Of a DNA stretch of 64,000 bases, positions 51,629 to 58,324 are shown piece by piece; the first letter of the stretch is position 1; every line of letters begins with the position of its first letter. The position numbers and the translations under genes were made by a program. Under the pieces are notes generated by a model, which saw nothing but the letters and a program-made list of their open reading frames with translations, was not told the origin of the DNA and made no database searches. The DNA comes from Pseudomonadota bacterium (GTDB taxonomy: Bacteria > Pseudomonadota > Gammaproteobacteria > Xanthomonadales > Xanthomonadaceae): NCBI GenBank assembly GCA_023419315.1, contig JAEZYE010000024.1, forward strand, positions 62,001 through 126,000. Direction: 5' to 3'.

Positions 51629-53311
51629 GTGCCGATCCGTCCCCTGCCTGAGACGCTCATCAACCAGATCGCCGCGGGCGAAGTGGTGGAACGTCCTGCT
51701 TCCGTGGTCAAGGAACTGGTGGAGAACGCGCTGGATGCCGGCGCGCGCCGGGTCGATATCGATCTCGAGGAAGGCGGCATCCGGCTGATCCGGATCCGCG
51801 ACGACGGTTCCGGCATTGCCGCCGATGAACTTCCACTTGCGCTGTCACGCCACGCCACCAGCAAGATTGCATCGCTGGAGGATCTGGAAGGCGTGATGAC
51901 GCTGGGCTTCCGTGGCGAGGCATTGCCTTCGATTGCCTCGGTCAGCCGTTTCAGTCTCGGTTCGCGGCGCGCACAGGACGAACATGGCACGCAGCTGCGC
52001 GTCGAAGGCGGCAAGCCCGGCGCGCTTGCGCCGGTGGCGCATGCGGTCGGCACGACCGTGGAAGTGCGCGACCTGTTCTACAACGTGCCGGCGCGGCGCA
52101 AGTTCCTGCGCGCCGAGCGCACCGAACTCGGGCACATCGAAGACTGGTTGCGATCGCTCGCACTGGCGCGGCCGGAGATCGAGTTGCGCATCGGCATCGA
52201 CGGCAAGCAGATCCGCCGCCATCGTGCGGAAGCGGATAATCCGGCCGCGCGCGTGCTCGATGTGCTGGGCGAGGGCTTCATGTCGCAGGCGCTGCGCATC
52301 GAACATGCAGCTGCCGGCCTGCGCCTGCATGGCTGGATTGGACTGCCGTCCTACACGCGACCGATGGGCGATCAGCAGTTCCTCTACGTCAACGCGCGCG
52401 CGGTGCGTGATCGCAATCTCGGCCACGCCGCCAAGAGCGCGTACAAGGAGGTGCTGTTCCACGGCCGGCAGCCGGCCTACGTGCTGTTCCTCGAACTCGA
52501 CCCGCAGCGCGTGGACGTCAACGTGCATCCGGCCAAGCATGAAGTGCGGTTTCGCGACTCGCGACTGATCTACGACTTCGTCCTGAAGACGCTGCACGAA
52601 GCGCTGGGCGAGAGCCGCGCCGCGTTCCAGTCCGCGCGCGCCATGCCGTCGGATCTGTCCGGCGGCCATGCCTTGCCCGCCGCGCGAGTGGAGGACGCAC
52701 GCGCGTTCTACGCGGCCCTGTATGGCGAACCCGGAAACGCGGCCGGCCTGCCGGCGCCAGGGGCGGACGATGCGAATGCGGACAAGCCGCTCGGTCAGGC
52801 CTTGTCGGTACTGCATGGGCGTTTCCTGCTGGCGCAGATCGCAGGTGGCCTGGCGATGATCGACTTGCCGCGCGCGCATGTGGCGTTGATGGTGGCGCGC
52901 TTGCACGCGGCGAAGGCGGGTATCGGACTGTTGCCGCAGCCGTTGCTGTTGCCGATTGAAGTGGATATCGAGGGCGCGACGACGACGGCGGACCCCGCGC
53001 GCTGGGCGGAATTCGGCTTCGATATGGAACCGCTGGGCCCGTCGCGCTGGCGCGTGCGCAGCGTGCCGGCGCTGCTCGCCGACGCACCGGTTGAACCGTT
53101 GCTGCGCGCGGTATTGCCGACGCTGGCCGACCGCGATGCGGTCGTCCTGTCGACGCTGGCGCGCCATGCCGTGACCACTTCGCGCGCGATGACCGTACCT
53201 GAAGCCAGTGCATTCCTGCGCGATCTGGAACGACTGGACGACGCGGCGTTGCAGGCGTTGCACCGACGTGTGAGTCTGTCCGAACTGGACGCGCGGTTCG
53301 ACGACACCTGA
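51629..53311 (+). CDS. mutL: DNA mismatch repair protein MutL
   Basis: This 560-residue protein starts with GTG at 51629. The GHKL ATPase domain has IAAGEVVERPASVVKELVENALDAGA, RDDGSGI, RHATSKI and GFRGEALPSIASVS, followed by the transducer region with RRKFLRAERTELGHIEDW and VDVNVHPAKHEVRF. The C-terminal dimerisation domain (about 385-550) lacks the endonuclease signature: the position of D-x-H-A-x2-E-R reads DLPRAHVAL, and there is no C-P-H-G-R-P zinc motif. It therefore looks like the E. coli type rather than the nuclease type. Confidence 0.93.
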   Translation: MPIRPLPETLINQIAAGEVVERPASVVKELVENALDAGARRVDIDLEEGGIRLIRIRDDGSGIAADELPLALSRHATSKIASLEDLEGVMTLGFRGEALPSIASVSRFSLGSRRAQDEHGTQLRVEGGKPGALAPVAHAVGTTVEVRDLFYNVPARRKFLRAERTELGHIEDWLRSLALARPEIELRIGIDGKQIRRHRAEADNPAARVLDVLGEGFMSQALRIEHAAAGLRLHGWIGLPSYTRPMGDQQFLYVNARAVRDRNLGHAAKSAYKEVLFHGRQPAYVLFLELDPQRVDVNVHPAKHEVRFRDSRLIYDFVLKTLHEALGESRAAFQSARAMPSDLSGGHALPAARVEDARAFYAALYGEPGNAAGLPAPGADDANADKPLGQALSVLHGRFLLAQIAGGLAMIDLPRAHVALMVARLHAAKAGIGLLPQPLLLPIEVDIEGATTTADPARWAEFGFDMEPLGPSRWRVRSVPALLADAPVEPLLRAVLPTLADRDAVVLSTLARHAVTTSRAMTVPEASAFLRDLERLDDAALQALHRRVSLSELDARFDDT

Positions 53312-53323
53312 GCAGGACACTTC

Positions 53324-54268
53324 ATGGGGATGAAGCGGATGGGCAATCGGTTGGGATGGGCAGCGTGCCTGTTGCTGGGACTGGCGGCGTGCTCCGATGA
53401 GCCGCGGCCGGCCGCGAAAACGACGAAGGCGCTGGATCCCGCGTTCCTCGTCGCGCAGAACGACTGGCGCACGCAGCGTCGCGAGGAACTGCTCAAGCCC
53501 GATGGCTGGACCAGCCTGGTCGGCCTGCACTGGTTGCAGTTGAAGGCGCACTACATCGGCACGAACGCCGGCAGCGGCATCCGCCTCGCGGCCGGGCCGG
53601 ACAAGCTCGGCATGGTGTCGCAGGAAGACAACCGCGTGTATTTCACGCCCGAACCCGGCCTCGAACTGACCTTCAACGGCGAGCCGCTGAAAGGCCGCAC
53701 CGAATTGCCGGACGATCGCCAGCCGCAACCGGGCGTGATCGGATTCGATGAAGGCAAGGGCGTGCTCAGCGTCATCGAACGCGGCGGCAACCATGCCTTG
53801 CGCGTGAAGCATGCCGACGCGCCGAGCCGCACCGGATTCCACGGACTCGAATACTGGAGCGCGGATCCGGCGTGGCGTGTCGAAGCGCGCTTCATTCCGC
53901 ATCCGCCGGGCAAGACGATTCCCATCGTCGACATCATCGGCGTGACCACGCCGTCGCCGAATCCGGGCGCAGTGGAATTCGAACGCGACGGCAAGCGCTA
54001 CCGGCTCGAAGCGCTGGGACAGCCCGATGGCCCGCTGTTCTTCGTGCTGGCCGACCGCACCAGTGGCCACGGCAGTTACCCGGCCGGCCGATTCCTGGAC
54101 GCAGCCGCGCCGGTCAATGGCAAGCTCGTGCTGGATTTCAACCAGGCGTACAACCCGCCATGCGCGTTCACCACGTTCGCCACGTGTCCGTTGCCGCCGC
54201 CGGAGAACCGCCTCGACTTGGCCATCACCGCCGGTGAGAAAACCTATACGCCCGGGAAAAAACAATGA
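53324..54268 (+). CDS. DUF1684-family lipoprotein
   Basis: This 314-residue protein has a lipoprotein signal peptide with lipobox L-A-A-C. The DUF1684 pattern is clear: WRTQRREELLKPDGWTSLVGLHWLQLKAH at the start of the domain, IPIVDIIGVTTPSPNPGAVEFERDGKRYRLEAL, and LDFNQAYNPPCAFTTFATCPLPPPENRL near the end. Function is unknown; members are predicted to be exported. It follows mutL by 12 nt, and its stop overlaps the next gene (ATGA). Confidence 0.87.
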   Translation: MGMKRMGNRLGWAACLLLGLAACSDEPRPAAKTTKALDPAFLVAQNDWRTQRREELLKPDGWTSLVGLHWLQLKAHYIGTNAGSGIRLAAGPDKLGMVSQEDNRVYFTPEPGLELTFNGEPLKGRTELPDDRQPQPGVIGFDEGKGVLSVIERGGNHALRVKHADAPSRTGFHGLEYWSADPAWRVEARFIPHPPGKTIPIVDIIGVTTPSPNPGAVEFERDGKRYRLEALGQPDGPLFFVLADRTSGHGSYPAGRFLDAAAPVNGKLVLDFNQAYNPPCAFTTFATCPLPPPENRLDLAITAGEKTYTPGKKQ

Positions 54269-55209
54269 TCGAACGGATGAGGAACACGATGTCGCAACGG
54301 ATCGCACTGGCGGCGCTGCTCGCGCTGTCTGCACCTTTCGTGCTGGCCGATACGCCGAAGCCGGCCCACGCGCCGCCCGTGCCGCTGTTGTGGAAGGTGT
54401 CGGATCAGGACAATTCGGTCTATCTGCTGGGCTCGTTCCACTTGCTTCGGCCGGATGACTATCCGCTTTCGGCGGACGTGGAGGCCGCGTTCGACGACGC
54501 CGAATCGCTGATGTTCGAAATACCGCCCGGCGACATGGATTCGCCGGCCGTCACCCGGATGATGATGCAGGCCGCCTTGCGCCGTGACGGCACGACGCTG
54601 GAATCGGATGTGGATGCGGCGACGTGGTCGCAACTCCAGGCGTGGACGACGAAGAACGGCGTGCCGCTCGCAAGCCTGGCGAGTTTCAAGCCCTGGTTCG
54701 CCAGCCTGACCATCAGCATCACCGAGATGATGGCGCAGGGACTGGACCCGAAGCTCGGGCTGGACGCGCACTTCATGCAGAAAGCGCAGGCGGCGGGCAA
54801 ACCGACCGCCGGGCTCGAACAGGTCGCCGATCAGGTGAACCTGCTGTCCGGCATGGATGAGGTGGAGCAGCGCCAGTTGCTGAAGGAAGCGCTGAAGGAA
54901 GCGGCCAAGGGATCGGCGCAGACCGAGAAGCTGCACCGCGCCTGGCGCAATGGCGATGTTCGCCTGCTGTCCGGAGAAATGGCGACCGAACTCAAGCGCG
55001 AGTTCCCCCGTCTGTACCAGCGCATCAACGTCGATCGCAACGATGCGTGGGTGCCGCAGATCCGCAAGCGCCTGGATGCGCCGGGCAGTGATGACACGCT
55101 GGTCATCGTCGGCGCGTTGCATCTGCTCGGCGAAGATGGCGTCGTCGAAAAATTGCGCGCACAGGGATATCGGGTGGAGCGTGTCTGCGCCGCCTGCACC
55201 GTGAAGTAA
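54265..55209 (+). CDS. TraB/GumN-family protein
   Basis: This 314-residue protein has a signal peptide (through VLADT, about residue 30) and the GumN/TraB fold: LLWKVSDQDNSVYLLGSFHLLRPDDYPLSADVEAAFDDAESLMFEI at the N-terminus and DTLVIVGALHLLGEDGVVEKLRAQGYRVERV at the C-terminus, with the paired G-S-F-H and G-A-L-H motifs that bind metal in the related Tiki proteases. Function in bacteria is unknown. It overlaps the DUF1684 gene (ATGA) and abuts the sulfotransferase gene (TAATG). Confidence 0.85.
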   Translation: MIERMRNTMSQRIALAALLALSAPFVLADTPKPAHAPPVPLLWKVSDQDNSVYLLGSFHLLRPDDYPLSADVEAAFDDAESLMFEIPPGDMDSPAVTRMMMQAALRRDGTTLESDVDAATWSQLQAWTTKNGVPLASLASFKPWFASLTISITEMMAQGLDPKLGLDAHFMQKAQAAGKPTAGLEQVADQVNLLSGMDEVEQRQLLKEALKEAAKGSAQTEKLHRAWRNGDVRLLSGEMATELKREFPRLYQRINVDRNDAWVPQIRKRLDAPGSDDTLVIVGALHLLGEDGVVEKLRAQGYRVERVCAACTVK

Positions 55210-56798
55210 TGGGCCAGGATCCGGGCCAGATCTACCGACGCGCGATCGATGCGCTCAATGCCCGCGATTGGCCCGCGGCCTTGCAGATGGCGCAGCGGCT
55301 GGCGTACGGCTTCCCCGAACACGCAGGCGTGCATTTCGTGGCCGGCGTCGCCGCGCTTCAACTTGGTCAGGGGCCGCTGGCGGAACAACATCTGTCGGAA
55401 GCGACGCGGCTGAATCCCGCGCGTGCCGATTACGCGGCCCAGTACGGCCGCCTGCTGGCGATGTCGCATCGCCTTCGCGAAGCGGTGGCCGAAGCGGATC
55501 GCGCCTGGGCGATGACGCCGGATGATCCGATGGTGCTCGACATCCTCGGCGTCATCTACACGCAGGCCAATGCGCATGCGCGCGCCGCCGAAGTGTTCAC
55601 GCGCAGCACGGAGCGCATGCCGCGAGAGGCGCGGTTCTGGTTCAACCTCGGTGCTTCACTGACGTTCACCGGCGATCTCGAAGGCGCGGAAGCCGCCTAC
55701 GAACGCTGCCTGCGCCTGCAGCCGCGCTACTGGAAGGCGTACCTGTCGCTGTCGCAACTGCGCAAGCAGACCGTCATCGACAATCACGTGCAGCGCTGGC
55801 TGGACGTGTTGTCACCGGTGCCGGCCGGCGAGGCGGAAGCGCAGTTGTGCCTGAATCTCGCGCTCGAAAAGGAATACGACGATCTGGGCGATTACCCGCG
55901 TGCATTCCGGCATCTGGTCGAAGGCAAGGCTGCCTGGCGACCGCGACTGGCCTACACGCCGGACGGCGACGCCGCGATGTTCCGCGCGCTGATGGAATTC
56001 TTTCCGGATGAAGTCGCCGGCGCGGCTGCAGAAGGCTGCACAAGCGAGGAACCCATCTTCGTCTTCGGCATGCCGCGCACCGGCACCACGCTGGTGGTCC
56101 GTATCCTGTCGTCGCACTCACACGTGCAATCAGCGGGCGAACTCAACCACTTCGGTGTCGCGCTGCATGGATTGGCGCAGAAGCCCGTACGCACATTGAG
56201 TGAACTGCTCGACGACCTGCGCGGCCGCGACATGGATTGGCGCGCACTGGGCGAAACGTATCTGCGCAGCACGCGACCGAACACCGGACAGCGTCCGCAT
56301 TTCGTCGACAAGCTGCCGCACAATTTTCTTTATGCCGGTTTCATCGCGCGCGCCTTCCCGCGTGCGCGACTGATCTGCCTGCGACGGGATCCGATGGACA
56401 GCTGCTTCAGCAACTTCCGCCAGCTGTTCGCACTGAATTCGCCGAACTACGACTACTCCTACGACCTGCTCGACACCGGTCGCTACTACATCGGCTTCGA
56501 CCGGTTGATGGCGCACTGGCAACGCGTGTTCCCCGGCCGCATCCTGGAAGTGGCCTACGAAGACATCGTCAACACGCAGGAACAGACGACCCGACGCCTG
56601 CTCGAATTCTGCGGATTGCCGTGGGAAGAAGACTGCCTGCACTTCGAGCGCAACGCCGCACCCGTCGCCACCGCCAGCGCGGTGCAGGTGCGCTCCCCAA
56701 TCTACCGCGGCTCCCTCCATCGCTGGCGGCGCTATGCCGAGCAGTTGGAGCCGCTGCGAGTATTGCTGGAATCGGCGGGGATCGCGGTTCCGGGTTGA
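55209..56798 (+). CDS. TPR-repeat sulfotransferase
   Basis: This 529-residue protein has N-terminal TPR repeats (about 1-200; for example ARFWFNLGASLTFTGDLEGAEAAYERCLRLQP). A sulfotransferase domain (about 280-520) has the PAPS 5'-phosphosulfate loop PIFVFGMPRTGTTLVVRILSSHSHV and a 3'-phosphate region ARLICLRRDPMDSCFSNF. It transfers sulfate from PAPS; the acceptor may be a protein, lipid or sugar. The start ATG shares one base with the stop of the GumN-like gene (TAATG). It is the last gene before the integron-like island; no terminator is seen after it. Confidence 0.87.
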   Translation: MGQDPGQIYRRAIDALNARDWPAALQMAQRLAYGFPEHAGVHFVAGVAALQLGQGPLAEQHLSEATRLNPARADYAAQYGRLLAMSHRLREAVAEADRAWAMTPDDPMVLDILGVIYTQANAHARAAEVFTRSTERMPREARFWFNLGASLTFTGDLEGAEAAYERCLRLQPRYWKAYLSLSQLRKQTVIDNHVQRWLDVLSPVPAGEAEAQLCLNLALEKEYDDLGDYPRAFRHLVEGKAAWRPRLAYTPDGDAAMFRALMEFFPDEVAGAAAEGCTSEEPIFVFGMPRTGTTLVVRILSSHSHVQSAGELNHFGVALHGLAQKPVRTLSELLDDLRGRDMDWRALGETYLRSTRPNTGQRPHFVDKLPHNFLYAGFIARAFPRARLICLRRDPMDSCFSNFRQLFALNSPNYDYSYDLLDTGRYYIGFDRLMAHWQRVFPGRILEVAYEDIVNTQEQTTRRLLEFCGLPWEEDCLHFERNAAPVATASAVQVRSPIYRGSLHRWRRYAEQLEPLRVLLESAGIAVPG

Positions 56799-56959
56799 AG
56801 AGGGTGGGCAGATGTGGCGTGCGTCGAGGCGACATCCATGAAATGGTTGCAAATGGCGACTCGTCGGCGACTGGCGGTCGAAGAACTTCAAAGATGTCCG
56901 CAGAACCGATGGTTTTTATTCCTTCTGGCAGTCATCTCGGAAAGGAAGAGCACGATGCG
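56799..56959. other. Gene-poor stretch between sulfotransferase gene and first attC-like site
   Basis: This 161-nt stretch has no convincing gene. One frame is open from an ATG at 56894 (MSAEPMVFIPSGSHLGKEEH), is in phase with the stop position of an attC R'' box, and reads through the degraded R'' of the first site. It may be the 3' end of an older cassette gene whose stop was lost. A 63-codon frame at 56814-57005 also crosses the site and is probably not real. Confidence 0.35.
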
Positions 56960-57019
56960 GCTTGGCAGTTCAGTCAGGCCGAACCCGCTTCGCGGGTCGC
57001 ACTGATTCGGGTGTTCGAC
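56960..57019 (+). repeat. attC-like site 1
   Basis: This 60-nt site has R'' as GCTTGGC (two changes from RYYYAAC), a central hairpin AACCCGC-TTCG-CGGGT, and R' as GTTCGAC (one change from GTTRRRY). The outer arms align with site 2 without gaps. The core changes suggest it is now a poor recombination substrate. Confidence 0.7.
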
Positions 57020-57035
57020 CACACAGGGGATTTTC

Positions 57036-57359
57036 ATGGAGTTGATCGGATTCGTTGTCGTTCTTCTCGTATGTCTGGGTGCTGGCAAGATCATCAACGC
57101 CATAGCTGGCCGCCTACTTGCAAACGGTGCGGGCCTTTACCTCGTGCTGTTTGCAGCGTTCACAATCTGGGAAATCTATTTGGTATCGAACTCAAGTTTG
57201 GATTCGTTTCAAGTAGGCTATGTCCTCGGTCGCGACCTCATTCCGCCACTCATGGTTGCAGCGGTTGCGAGCTACCTCTTCTTCAGGTTCAGCGCAGACA
57301 AAGCGCATCAGCTTCATGTACAGAAGCTTCGCCGGACGAGGGCCGAGAGTGATGCGTAA
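57036..57359 (+). CDS. Cassette ORF 1: small membrane protein of unknown function
   Basis: This 107-residue protein has three predicted membrane segments (about 3-22, 30-50 and 66-86) and a basic C-terminal tail (HQLHVQKLRRTRAE). AGGGGA lies 6 nt before the ATG at 57036, 17 nt after the R' box of attC-like site 1. The TAA stop lies inside the R'' box of site 2. Codon use is less GC-biased than in the flanking genes. I recognise no family. Confidence 0.7.
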   Translation: MELIGFVVVLLVCLGAGKIINAIAGRLLANGAGLYLVLFAAFTIWEIYLVSNSSLDSFQVGYVLGRDLIPPLMVAAVASYLFFRFSADKAHQLHVQKLRRTRAESDA

Positions 57360-57413
57360 CAATTCACTCAAGCCGAACCCGCTTCAAGGGTCTGCTCAAC
57401 TCGGGCATCAGGC
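57354..57413 (+). repeat. attC-like site 2
   Basis: This 60-nt site has R'' as GCGTAAC (one change from RYYYAAC), followed by AATTCACTCAAGCCGAACCC, a central inverted repeat with an altered tip (GCTTCAAGGGT), and R' position ATCAGGC (from GTTAGGC). It is the closest of the three to the attC layout known from Pseudomonas and Xanthomonas integrons. Confidence 0.75.
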
Positions 57414-57419
57414 AATCAC

Positions 57420-57704
57420 ATGTTTGAGATCGTCGTTTCATGCAGAGGTGTCTCCGAGCAGGCGGCACTGGACTGCCTCGATGATTTGCTCCGGGAGTTT
57501 GCGGAAAGACCTTGGCAAACCGCGGTGCGCTGCCGTTGGGAGAATGGTCAGATTTTCCTGCACGTTCGTAATGACTATGACTCGACCGGACAAGCCGTCC
57601 TTGATGAGTTCTCGGACGCCATCTGTGCTTGCGTGCCCATCGAGGTGGCAAACATCAGCTTTGCCGTAGAGTCTGTTGCCGCGGTAACGGGGCGTGATGC
57701 CTGA
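57420..57704 (+). CDS. Cassette ORF 2: small soluble protein of unknown function
   Basis: This 94-residue acidic protein (MFEIVVSCRGVSEQAALDCL...) has no signal peptide or membrane segment and appears to be a compact alpha/beta domain. The ATG lies 7 nt after the R' position of attC-like site 2 with only a weak upstream CAGG. The TGA stop lies inside R'' of site 3 (GCCTGAC). I recognise no family. Its cassette position and lower GC than neighbours suggest acquisition. Confidence 0.7.
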   Translation: MFEIVVSCRGVSEQAALDCLDDLLREFAERPWQTAVRCRWENGQIFLHVRNDYDSTGQAVLDEFSDAICACVPIEVANISFAVESVAAVTGRDA

Positions 57705-57752
57705 CAATCCAGTCGAACCCGCTTTGCGGGCGGCTTGATTCCGGAGTTTGAT
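57699..57752 (+). repeat. attC-like site 3
   Basis: This 54-nt site has R'' as GCCTGAC (one change), a hairpin CCCGC-TTTG-CGGGC, and R' as GTTTGAT (one change). Compared with sites 1 and 2 it lacks about five bases between R'' and the central stem. It marks the right end of the array, 54 nt from the convergent rnfB-like gene. Confidence 0.7.
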
Positions 57753-57805
57753 GTTGCCTGCTGGCCGCGAGTTCAATTGACCGACGCACAGCTTTTCGAA
57801 ACCGC

Positions 57806-58264
57806 TCACCCCGAAGCGCGATCCACCGAAAGCGGCACCGCTTCCATCACGATGCAATCCACCGGGCAGGCGGGCACGCAGAGTTCGCAGCCGGTGCAGA
57901 GCGGGTCGATCACTACGTGCATGCGTTTGGCTGCGCCGATGATTGCATCGACGGGGCAGGCCTGGATGCATTTGGTGCAGCCGATGCAGTCGGCTTCGAT
58001 CACGCGGGCGACCGCTTCGGGTTTCTGTACGCCGCGCGTGCGGTCGTATGGCAGGGCGGGAACGCCGAGCAGGCGCGCCAGCACGCGTGCGCCTTCATCG
58101 CCGCCCGGCGGGCAGCGATCGATGCCGGCCTCGCCGCGCGCCATCGCTTCGGCGTAGGGCCGGCAACCGTCGAAGCCGCATTGGCCGCATTGCGTCTGCG
58201 GCAGCAGTCGATCCAGTCGTTCGACGCGTTCTTCGTGCGTCGCGCTGGCGAGGGAAGCGGTCAT
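57806..58264 (-). CDS. rnfB: RnfB-like ferredoxin-type protein
   Basis: This 152-residue protein has the RnfB 4Fe-4S domain (TQCGQCGFDGCRPYAEAMARGEAGIDRCPPGG). Two ferredoxin-type 4Fe-4S motifs follow (CIGCTKCIQACPVDAI and CTGCELCVPACPVDCI). The N-terminal membrane helix of canonical RnfB is absent: the sequence starts MTASLASATHEERVERLDRLL. No other rnf genes are nearby, so it may be a soluble electron carrier rather than a subunit of an Rnf complex. It sits downstream of metG on the same strand. Confidence 0.85.
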   Translation of the reverse strand: MTASLASATHEERVERLDRLLPQTQCGQCGFDGCRPYAEAMARGEAGIDRCPPGGDEGARVLARLLGVPALPYDRTRGVQKPEAVARVIEADCIGCTKCIQACPVDAIIGAAKRMHVVIDPLCTGCELCVPACPVDCIVMEAVPLSVDRASG

Positions 58265-58324
58265 GCCTGGAGTACCGTCGGTATTCGCGCGGGTCGCGTG
58301 CCGAACGGGTGCGCCGTCGGCGGT

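Larger units (their letters stand above)
56960..57752 (+). mobile_element. Remnant integron cassette array without integrase (CALIN-like)
   Basis: Three related imperfect inverted-repeat sites (56960-57019, 57354-57413, 57699-57752) flank two small ORFs in a stretch of visibly lower GC than its neighbours. All share a core close to CCGAACCCGCTTCGCGGG, and their outer boxes resemble the R'' (RYYYAAC) and R' (GTTRRRY) elements of integron attC sites. Both ORFs begin within 17 nt of the preceding R' and end with a stop codon inside the next R'' box, the typical cassette layout. No integron integrase gene is present in the window. Confidence 0.75.

Noticed and set aside
56814..57005. A 63-codon ORF before the first attC-like site
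   Set aside because: It runs through the central stem of the attC-like site, has no ribosome site and no recognisable sequence.
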